Source of the DNA: Puccinia triticina
Taxonomy: Eukaryota; Basidiomycota; Pucciniomycetes; Pucciniales; Pucciniaceae
Length of the DNA: 64,000 bases
Reading direction: 5' to 3'
Assembly: GCF_026914185.1 (NCBI RefSeq)
Contig: NC_070559.1
Span: 5,616,001-5,680,000 of the forward strand
This document shows positions 52,731 through 62,504 of the stretch, one piece after another (position 1 is the stretch's first letter; the number at the start of each line of letters is the position of its first letter). A model generated the notes under the pieces. That model saw only the letters and a program-made list of their open reading frames with translations. It was not told where the DNA came from and did not search any database. Made by a program: the position numbers and the translations under genes.

Positions 52731-55700
52731 ATGTGTTCAACAGGATCAGGAAATCCACAACACCAAGCTGCTGTCACACAGGATAACCGCCCAATGGGAC
52801 TGAACACTAACGACGTGGCTGCTATATTGCAATGCACCACTGCTGGTCCGAGCCGCGGCCTTCACCCTACCAACAATAATCCCCCCGCGGTGCAAAGTGG
52901 AGATCTAGACAAGGAGTTTCGCTTCCTCGATCGACATGTTCTGCATGTTTTGCTTCAAGCCTGCCGGTTCCACTTTGAGGATTACGTGAGCGAAGCGGCT
53001 TGCGAGAGATTCCTGGCAGACAAGAAGCAGAAGTTAACACGGCTGGGGAACAGGTTTGGTTTTCAAACGGCAATCATGCTGAAGAGCATACCGGCCAAAA
53101 TGAGAACGGTCACACGGCGTCTGGGGCTAGATTGTAGTTTTCAAGAGCGTGCAGCTTGCCCAAAATGTTGGACGCTATACGAAGCAATTCCAGATACCAA
53201 AAGTTGGGCCAAACAAAAGATCCACCTTACCGTGAAAACTCATTGTACGGCTCGATTCTTCACAACCGCAAGGAGCCTATCGACATCAAATGAGCAAATC
53301 AGGAAGTGTGAAGAGCCGGTTTTCAAGGAATTCACAGCGTCTGGGAAACCTGCTTGGCGGCCGATTAAGGGTTTCTGCTACCAGAACCTGAAAGATTGGC
53401 TGCAGAGGAAGCTTATCTGCCCCAACTTTGAGGACCTGATCAATGCACCGTTGCGTTACGCACGGCAAGATGGTGTAATGAGTGATCTTTGGGATGGCAG
53501 CGTATGGACTACTCTCCGATTCCCCAGCACCGATTTGGAACCGTACGCAAGCAAATCCGGCAACCTCGTATTCAGTCTGTACGTCGACTGGTTCAACCCT
53601 CACGGCAACAAGATAGGTGGCAAGTGCTTGGAGGCCGGCGCTATAACCCTGGTGTGTCTAAACTTGCCTCCAGGCAAACGCTATCTAGAGGAAAACATTT
53701 TTCTGTTTGGGATTACTCCAGGCCAGCCCCCAGCCGATCACATATACAATGTCCTGCAACCGCTTGTGGACGAGTTCTTGGCATTTTCTACTGGGGTACA
53801 CTTCGATGAAACATCACAATTTCCCACTGGACGAACCATACGCGCGATTATGCTACCCCTGATTGCTGATCTCCCAGCACTGCGTAAGGTGGCCGGATTT
53901 GCTTCTCATTCAGCAACCTTATTTTGCTCTTTCTGTAAGCTCCTTCGGTCAAAGATCGACATCGTAGATCCACAGCAGTTTCCTCCACAAAAGCATGAAG
54001 ATCACATCGAATGGGCCAAAAAATGGCTGGATAGCCCAGACCGTACGCGCAAGACGGCCATAGTCAAGGAACAAGGTGTCCGCTATAGCCCATTGAACGA
54101 ACTTCCGTATTGGAAGCCCTTAGAACACTCAACTATTGATGTTATGCATGCCCTAATGCTAGGTGTGCTGAAAGACCATTCCCTGTCCTACTTCGGATTA
54201 GCTGTCACAGGCAAGAAACTTGAGGCCGATCTGAAGAAGCTTGCAAACAAACAGCCAAGCGCCAAAGCCACCGTGTTTGAGGTGTTACTAGAGAGGAAAA
54301 CTGCGAGCAAGAAACGTCCTGCCGAGGAGGACGAACACCCTGCAAAGCGCCGATTGACTACAGCAAATCTTCAAGCGTTGGCCGCCACATCTCAGCAGGA
54401 GGCGATTTCAGCCAATGCACGACAAGCAAATTCATCGCGAGGATCACAAGCGTCCGTGGCAACAGTGCATCAATACAGTCTAAGAGCTCGCCTAAGTAAC
54501 CAAAATAACAGTCAGTCAAGTAAAGCAACAGCCCATCCGCGCAGAGCACGAAGCCAAGAATCCAGACAATCTCAAAGCATGGCGAGCGAAGCGGAAACCA
54601 ACGACGAGGAGGACAGTGTTGCGGACCGGGATTTAGATTATCTGATGCCTAGTCTACTCCCGGAGGAGCTTCTCAGTGTGCGGAGGGCAATTGAGCAAAC
54701 CTCACTACCATCTTGGGTGGACCGTCTACCTCACCAGTTAGGCGCCGCCAGTGCAGGCTCCCTTAAAGCAGCCAAATGGGGGATCTTGTACGCCGTTTTC
54801 TACCCACTTGTATTATTGCCTTTGTGGAACCTGTGCAATGAAAACAAGGATCACAAGATATTATCAGACAACTTGGTAAAACTAGTTCACATCGTCCATA
54901 TGTTGAGCCATCGTACAATAACAAACGAAAATGTCAGCTCAATTAGTGAGGCGATCCAACGATACAGGGGACACACTCTCGCCAACTGGCCAAACGTGAA
55001 ATCTAAACCCAATATCCATATCCTACAGCACTTCCCGGGGGTAATTGAACGCTTTGGCCCGCCTGCTTCCTTTGCAGCTTGGGCTCAAGAACGTTTAAAC
55101 GGCCTCCTTGGCAAAGCTAAAACAAACAATCACCCCGGTGAGCTCTATCTCTTCTAACCTGTGATTTAAACTGTTAGGCAATCAATCAACTTACTGTAAG
55201 CTCCCTGCAGAAACTCTGAGCAAGAAAATCTTTCAACAATGGATCAAGCGGGCTACATTGAAGCGTCTGAGTGGTCTGACGGATGATGTGAATCTTGACA
55301 AGGGCGCGCAGGGGACACAGCCGACAAAGTCTCTAACTCCGCTTCAGGCGGGAATATACAACAAATGGCTAGATCACCTCAACACATGCCCCCCGTACTC
55401 TTCAACCAAATGGGTACGTGATACTCCGGGAGTTGATCAGTCGGATTCTACAATTGTAAAACCTATGGCGTTTTTCCAGCCGTATTTCAAGGATGCACAA
55501 AAGAAGAATTACACCGTCGAGACAGGCCATGCTGGAAACTCGTACATCCACTTTACCTTGGGAGGCAAGGACTTTTTTGGAAGTATACAAACGATCTTTG
55601 CCACTGAGCAGATTCCTGGCGCCATATTTGCACAAGTAGGCCTTTTTGTGGACCTTGACCAGCAGGGCTCTCGAGTCAACCCTTACCGCGAGATTTCTAG

Positions 55701-56041
55701 CCTCCATTACCAATTACTCACAAGACCAAAGCCCCCCAAAAAAATTGTGATATGCATCAAAAATGTCATTGGACATGTGGCGGTGTTGGCGAATGTTTCA
55801 GGAGTTTTTGGAATAGATATTGAAACAGTTTCGGTGGCCATAGTTCACCATCTAGTAAGTGAACCACCCTCTCTCGCTTCCCTGTTTCCCTATGCTTCAC
55901 CTGAGCTCACCGCCTCGTCCCCAGGGTATCACACGGGCGAATCAGTCATCGCATGACCATCCGCCAGGACAGATGGCAACTCCTCCGACATCTGCACCCC
56001 CCTTGTCAAGTGTTTTGGATGATCGTCCAAGTCTTGATTAA
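52731..56041 (+). CDS. tnp2-type (CACTA/Plavaka-like) transposase
   Basis: The first ATG in the frame is 52731 (open from 52650). Exons are 52731-55137, 55211-55854 and 55925-56041 (TAA 56039-56041), phases 1 and 0, about 1055 residues with no lesion. Family signs in the first exon: a Cys pair ACPKCWTLYE, then VMSDLWDGSVW, LYVDWFNPHGNKIGGKCLEA, GAITLVCLNLPPGKRY, FLFGITPGQPPADH, PLIADLPALRKVAGFASH, LFCSFC and STIDVMHALMLGVLKDH. Conserved acidic residues in these blocks probably form the DDE-type site. A polar, basic linker (KKRPAEEDEHPAKRR) is NLS-like. Exon 2 has TLGGKDFFGSIQTIF. The last codons, LDDRPS, are written by one of the GATC-centred palindromes (56015-56030). It should cut and move elements with matching ends in trans. 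Confidence 0.85.
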
Positions 56042-56845
56042 CCCCCCGAATGCTGTACCTGCGATTTATCTCAATCCGTCGATTTCAAGCCACTCTTCAC
56101 TTTGGACGATTGTCCAAATCACTGTTGCAATCAATTGCCGCACCAGTGTTTCTATGCTCCTCTTGGAAGAGCACAGCAGGACCCGACCAATCAGCCTTGT
56201 CCTTTGACTTATCTCTCCTAATGTCTTCCGAGTTTTTTAAACATACTTACATAGTGAATGTTGTGTCTAGAAGTCTAACTAACTTGAAATAGCCACTCTA
56301 CACCCCTCCACCCGGGGTTGCACTGATCGGTCTTGCGCCCAGGCCCCCCGGGACCGTGCCATTACTTTCCCTTACCTACCGGAACTGCATGTGGCTCTTC
56401 CGCTTGTGGGTCTGTTTTGCGCACGTCAGTGTCGCTCATGCGGGCCAATCACTTGAAATATTGAATACCACGGGGTGTGGGATCTAATCTTGGCCATGAA
56501 CCCTAGAAGAATAAATGTAGCCCTTGCCGCGTTGTCATAAACTTCAGGGTACTTTGCAATTGATAATCTAATCACAAGGGTGGCCAGAGCTTACGGCTTC
56601 CCAACAAATCCACACGCCCAAGCATGCCTCATTCCCACCACAATGACCTCATGTCTCATGACGATGGTGTGACCCAGGCCTAACGAGTTCCCCCCGGGAC
56701 GCTTTGTGAGTCCTGAAACATCTGTAAAATTTGCAAGCTTTTTGGACGATCGTCCAAGTCTCAAATCCCCAGGCTTCTGCCTGGAAAGTGTGACTGTTGT
56801 TGTCCCCATCTACACTCACATTTTCCCGTTTGGACGATCGTCCAA
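56015..56845. repeat. Palindrome cluster 2 (four copies in two pairs)
   Basis: TTGGATGATCGTCCAA 56015-56030, TTGGACGATTGTCCAA 56102-56117, TTGGACGATCGTCCAA 56742-56757 and 56830-56845. The two pairs have nearly equal spacing (87 and 88 bases) and each is followed by GAAGAGCACAGCAGGACC (about 56167 and 56898), so the block seems duplicated about 730 bases apart. Confidence 0.9.
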
Positions 56846-56849
56846 ATCC

Positions 56850-57846
56850 ATGTATAATGAAACCTGCACTTGATGAGTGTTCTTCAGCCGTGTCAGAAGA
56901 GCACAGCAGGACCTTAAACCTGTATGCACTTTCCCTTATTTTTCCTAACTCACAGGTTTTGCGAGTTTTGCACACATACCTCCGTACTTAGAGAGCTTGG
57001 ACGCTATACTAAGTATGGTGACCAGTAGGCAACGACTCCCACCCCGCACCCTTCCGCCCCCGGCTCGACCAGTCTGCATGCGGAGAGCTAGGTCCAGGAC
57101 CGGCCAATCCTTTTCCCTCACCAAGATGGGCCACTGCATGCAGCAGCTTACATTAATCCATTTGGTGTAGGTCAGCTTGGTGTAGGTCAGCGTGGTGTAG
57201 GTCAGCGTGGTGTAGGTCAGCGTGGTGTAGGTCAGCTTGGTGTAGGTCAGCTTGGTGTAGGTCAGTTTCACTCACGCTAGCCAATCAATAGAAAGATTGG
57301 ATAGCAGAACCACGTGTCTGGGTGGGCCCGAATTGCGCCGGCTGGTTTTGAGTTCTACCACACGAGTGCCGCGGTTGCCAAGGTCCAACGTGCTTGATCT
57401 ACAGGCCGCCAGATCAAACAATTCCTTGATCTGGCTCACCACCTGCACCATAGTGTTGGCAGTGGGTGATTTACAAGTGGAGCCCTCCATGTATCATTGA
57501 TGGTAATTGATGGTGTGTTGTTCTTCTGCCCCTGTCAGTGTCTCAACCCTAGCCCACCACACCGGGTAACCCAAATCACTATCTCCAATCATGCCCACCT
57601 ATCATACACACGTGTTTCTTTTGGATTTGCCTCCCAGCAATCCCCCAATGGGGTGACCTGCCCCTGCTTCCCTTGAAGCACGTTTCAAGATGCTTCATCT
57701 GGCAGTGGGGACGACGGTGGCCCCTTCCCCCTGCCGCCTGGGAGAGCCTCCTCATATATGAGCCCTAGCCCATCCATTGTTGGTTCTTGTGGCGCGTGCA
57801 GAATTCGTAGCTCAATCACCTACCTCACATTTGACCACACTCATCA
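56850..57846. other. Non-coding spacer between transposase and S
   Basis: It contains the second GAAGAGCACAGCAGGACC copy, the 15-bp array and no supported gene. Confidence 0.5.
57162..57266 (+). repeat. 15-bp tandem repeat, seven units
   Basis: TTGGTGTAGGTCAGC repeated at exact 15-base steps with T/G changes at one position (CTTGG or CGTGG). It is not a usual telomere sequence. Confidence 0.88.
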
Positions 57847-58309
57847 ATGGATCATACAATCCCGGCGCCACAAGGCAGTGCCGGCTCCAAGATTCTCACT
57901 GTTGCCCAGAAGGCATGGTTGGATGGGGTAGTTGCATCCATGCAGAATCAAATCAACACGGAACTCAAACCAGCCCACGACTCCAGAACCCCCCTCGAGA
58001 AGGTCTTGGCTGATGATCACGTCCTGAAGAACATGCATTATTATTACGACGGTGTAATGCAGGAGGCCAAATTCATGCAGTTGGGCAGCTCACAAATGCC
58101 CAAATTTTATGCCCTTTGGGTTGCCCGCCGTGCCCAGCTCTGCAGAGGTTAGTATTTGTCCCCACATGCACGGCGGCTCCATGTACATATGACTAACCAT
58201 TTGTTTCCGAAAAGGACCGCCTCTCAAAAAGGAACAAACCACCGCATACAAGTCGGCGATTGCTACAGGAGAAATCCCCGCCAGCTACAAAGGTGATTCA
58301 CCAAAGTGA
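57847..58309 (+). CDS. S: small two-exon gene of unknown function
   Basis: ATG 57847; exon 1 57847-58147, intron GTTAGT...AAAAG 58148-58214, exon 2 58215-58309 (TGA 58307-58309), phase 1, 131 residues. Features: ILTVAQKAWLDGVVASMQ, MHYYYDGVMQEAKFMQLG, FYALWVARRAQLCRG and a basic C-terminal part PPLKKEQTTAYKSAIATGE. No family is recognised; the composition is that of a small helical, soluble protein. It is convergent with X2 and downstream of palindrome cluster 2. The uncommon GTTAGT donor lowers certainty about the second exon. Confidence 0.6.
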
Positions 58310-58746
58310 AATGTTGTCCTGTTATAACTCCTCCACCTCCACCGGATACATTCCATGAATCGCCCAGACTTATTTATATCCATCAAACATCCCATAGGAT
58401 AGCACCGTGTGAAACTCTATATACATGTATATAGAGATAAGATCTTTCCACTACTTACAGTATATATAAGTCGCCATTCCAACCGACGGAGCTTACATGT
58501 TTCTATAAACTGAATTCCTAGCCAGATTTTATTTGGTGGCAATTCCGCCTTATTGTAGAGAGTAAAAAAATCAAGACAACAATCCACAAATCCCGCTTGC
58601 CATAAAAGAAGGTTCCAATGTCCAAATGTTCCAAGTAGCCCTTCCCTGTCACCGCCTACTAGGCCTCCGACGCTAGAACACACCCCAATTCAAGATTTCT
58701 AATCAGTTTTGAGAAAATATATCAACCTTATCAATTTCACGCACAT

Positions 58747-60309
58747 TTATTCTGACATTTGCACCTCAGAACCAGAGGGCCCCGCCGTATTGCTGGAAGC
58801 CGGGGCGGGATGCTGTTGCGTTCTTGCATGAGTCGCTGGCGGAGCTGGCCCAGTTTGACCAGACAAGCCATTAACCGCGGGCAAGCCAGATCCAGCGCCA
58901 AATGCTTTCCTAACCATCTCGTTCCCGAGATTCTCTATATCCATCGGTTCGGTGGTGAGATGGTCTGCTTGGAATTCTCCCTCTTTGAGTAGATAGTTGG
59001 CGTCGTACGCATCTCGGGGGAAGCGGGCAGGGACATGTTGGTTGTTTTGCTCTTCCGCAGTCGGCGCCCGGATGTCCTTTCGGTCCAGAAGGCCTCTCAC
59101 AGACATTTTTTTTTGGTAGGTTTTGGCGCGCTTCAATGCGACGCGGTCAAGAGACCAAACAATCTTTTCCATGCCGGGGCTGCGCCAATGTGCACTCACT
59201 CGTTGTGGCATGGTGTTCGCATTGTCTTCCTCGAAGTCAGAGACTGCATCCGGGTCACGAAGTAAGTGTCCCAGAATCTTCTTATCTGGGTAGACTGCCA
59301 GAAAAGTGTCCGCACGCAGAGAGGCAATCTGAAATAAGTAAAACAAGGTATTATCTTGGTCAATCGGTGGTGATCAAGTCGGATGCAACATAGTTTTGGT
59401 ACGTCATCTTACCTTCCTCTTTGTAGATCTCACGTACTGTGTGTGTTTCCTCTGCGCGGCAACTTCGACGGGGGTGAGTTGTACCTTTGCCCTGGTCAAC
59501 CCTTGATTGGTGATCCACTGGAAAAAACGAGATTTAATGCCCGGGATCGATGATTCGGCAACATCAACATGGGTGCGCTTCGCCCACGGGAGCCAATTCC
59601 GGACCGTAATGTCCACCGCGACCGTGTTCCACAAGACATCGTGCGCAAACGCAGCATCCCAATTAAATGTGAAACGGTGAAATCCATGCTTGGCTAAGTC
59701 AGCTTCCATTTCCCTCTTCACGTGTAAGGAGACTGCCGAGCTGGCGGCAAAGGGAGCAGCGTGGAAGGTGACTGGCACAAGACGACTTTTGAGCTGGTCA
59801 ATCACAGTTTTACGGATGTGTTTGATTTCCTGCTCATTCGCCTCCGGGTGTTTATTGGTCGCTTCTTTCAAACGCTGACTGAACGCGTCCTTGCGGCGCT
59901 CCCTCCACAAGTCCCAAGAGGCGAGTTCCTCTGCCGATACCGTTGCTGGAAGTTCTTGTGGCTTAGCATGAGGTGATAGGCCCATCATAGCCCGAGTAAA
60001 GGTCTGAAGACTACGCAAGACTCTCTCACGGTGATGAGGCTTCTCGTCTGCTGCCTGCGTTATAATGTTGGATAAATTTTGAGCTGTTTGTCGCTGCTGA
60101 GTGCGATTTTTGGCGGTTGTTTGGCGACGGTTGCTGCCCTCTGCTAGGGTTGCCAGTGGGACCTCTGCAAAGATAACATTGAAGCAAGCAATCCAATGGG
60201 TGTCAGATTGTTGAGTACACATTATAGTCGGAGAAAATGAGTTGATCACCTCCAGCGCGTCTTTCAGTGTGATCACCATTGTTCGCCTCATCCGTGAAGA
60301 AAACTTCAT
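58747..60309 (-). CDS. X2: accessory protein, paralogous to X1
   Basis: ATG 60309; exon 1 60309-59413, intron GTAAGA...TTCAG 59412-59329, exon 2 59328-58747, phase 0, 492 residues. The N-terminal half is Gln/Arg/Thr-rich (NRRQTTAKNRTQQRQTAQ), then a helical middle (WRERRKDAFSQRLKEA), FHRFTFNWDAAFAHDVLWN, SRFFQWITNQGLTRAKVQL, the basic RSTKRK at the intron, DPDAVSDFEEDN, WRSPGMEKIVWSLDRVAL, and a Pro/Ala/Ser-rich tail (TGPAPPATHARTQQHPAPAS). The intron sits at the same place as in X1. No known domain is recognised. By its place beside a tnp2 transposase it could be a DNA-binding helper similar in role to TnpA of En/Spm, but that is inference. Confidence 0.65.
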
Positions 60310-61175
60310 CAATATTCATGGTGAATTATCCCGAGGCCCCTCACCTGACGCTGGCTCAGGGATCAAACTATGGGTGGGTAGAATAGTGAAGGGTGCCCGC
60401 TCAAGAAGCCTAGAAGGTGTTCAGAGTAGATGAACGATTCCAGGGGGTATGTAGATGGATACTACAAGACAAACGAACATACAAATCAATGGGGGCCAAC
60501 TGTTACTATGAAACCGCACAGGTTTGTAATACCTGATCGTCTGCCACAAAGGCGGGCTCACTGAAAATGGACACAATGCGGCGAAAGACGATCCGATGGG
60601 GTATCTTGGAGGCCATAGTTGTACACAAGTATGTAATGTGTACTGTATCGCTGGAGTTAGCCTCTCTACATAATCTTCTTCCTCATGTGGTTGCGCACAT
60701 ATTATGTACTTTAAAGTTGTCAGTGTCAAATTGCGGTCTTGTCATTCGCAAAACCGCGCTATTTTGAAGTGTTACAAATGGAGCCTTTGCCTCCACAGTG
60801 TACTAATGAATGTGAACGCCTGAGGCCTCCATCTGTGTCCGAGAGATTCGCGACTAGGGTTCCAACATTTTAATTCATTTCCGCCATTTAGACAAGAAAA
60901 CTTGCCCGATGTAACTTGTTTTTGTAGAGCAGGGCATGGGAAATGAGCCACCGAGCGATCGAGGTCATAGCCAATCTCTGGTGCCACCAAGCATACTACA
61001 TATTTATTTACATATTTACATAGATGGCTGTCTCCAAAGAGGTAGGGCGCTGATCGTACAAATGTTGACCCAGGCGCCCTTTGAGTGCCGTACCGACTTT
61101 TGTAACCCACACTCCTTTTGCAAGAAGTAAACACAAACGCAACGCAAAAGTACACCCCTGCTGCAAATTCCCACT
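60310..61175. other. Upstream region of X2, non-coding
   Basis: No supported gene. It leads to palindrome cluster 3. Confidence 0.45.
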
Positions 61176-61424
61176 TTGGACGATCGTCCAACACAAGAAC
61201 AGAGGCATCACGGTCCTCAGATTTGAATGGTCTTGGAATACGTACTCCGTCAATTTTGGCACCGCTTAACCGTGCCATCCACCTCTTAGCCCGCATTGGT
61301 GTGGCGAATGGTAGAAATTGGCTTATTTTACCAAGTTGCAAACCCACATGATGCTAAGGCTTCCCTGTTGCTGATCTGTTTAGTTGTACTGAGCAAGAGA
61401 AACTCGACTTGGACGATTGTCCAA
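61176..61424. repeat. Palindrome cluster 3 (two copies)
   Basis: TTGGACGATCGTCCAA at 61176-61191 and TTGGACGATTGTCCAA at 61409-61424. Confidence 0.9.
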
Positions 61425-62044
61425 ATGCAACAAGGGTCTTGAATGCCGGTCACGGGTATGGTGATTGCCACGGCGGGATCTCATACGGCACTCGGACCGC
61501 TATACCTGGCTTTCTTATGTGCAAGCTCCCTTCGAAGTATCAGTTACGTACATTCTCACCCGACTGATGGGCCCTGAATATGCATATACATATATCCGTG
61601 CCCAACATGGCACCGCGCCACGTTGACTGACCAAATCGTCGCCAATGATCTGGCGCCGGGATGATTGTTGACTGCCAGTCTAAAGTGTGTTGACCATTGC
61701 TTTCCCCCCGGAGTAAGTCTGCTGCACTTCGAAATCCTCAGATCCAATCACCTCACCTCTCGCCCTGGTTTTGGACCGCTAACCTTGGAGTTTCTTATTT
61801 TCACAGCTTGGCAACACACAGCATGAGGTATTCATGTCGATTATCAGCTGGTGGTACCTGCCCCATCCCTTTTACCCATGGCTCACCGATTACCTTTGCT
61901 CTTGCAACATGTTTATGCATGTATATTTTCCTTTCAGACTTTCAATTTTGTGGATTTATCATCCCTTTGAGCTGAACTCTTTTCCTTTGCTTCGTGTGCT
62001 AGCTCGGTAGATAGAATGATGATTGGATCATCATCTCGGCTACT
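61425..62044. other. Non-coding stretch
   Basis: No gene supported. It probably contains the border between the accessory block and copia element L. Confidence 0.45.
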
Positions 62045-62407
62045 TTTGTACTTTCTTAGGCGCACAGCTTCCTTTCACACAAAGTTTCCTGCTTGCTGAC
62101 CCCACGCCTGTTGCGATGATGACACTGGAACAGCAGAATGTGATGAGGATGTTTGTGAAAGGATTACATTGCATCAGAGAGAGAGAAAAAGAAGAAAGAG
62201 AAAGAGGAGAGAAAAGAAAAGAGAGACTCACCTGGAACAGCAGAATGTGATGAGGATGTTTGTGGAAGGATGAGGAAAGCGCCTTCCACGTCTGCTGCTC
62301 CAGGTGACTACAACTGAGAGATGTCACAAGCCGTGATATGTATATGACAGGTTTGAAGCACACAACAAGAGAGAAGAAAAAGAACACCAGAACACACAAC
62401 CTCAACA
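62045..62407 (-). repeat. 3' LTR of copia element L (left limit uncertain)
   Basis: On the minus strand CAGCAAGGGGGG is followed by TGTTGAGGTTGTGTG, a PPT/LTR junction at 62407/62408. The left end may be TGTACTTT (62045) or TGTTGCG (62108). A 38-bp sequence with GGAACAGCAGAATGTGATGA is present twice (62129 and 62233), separated by a GA-rich run. Only one LTR is in the window. Confidence 0.6.
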
Positions 62408-62504
62408 CCCCCCCTTGCTGAAAACCCTGGAAAAAAAAAAGAAAGACAAAAGAAAAAAAGAGAGAGTTAGAGATCAGAGAAAAAAAAAAATGAAAATCAG
62501 AAAG

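Noticed and set aside
57162..57266. Interstitial telomere
   Set aside because: The 15-bp unit differs from TTAGGG-type repeats and the array is short.
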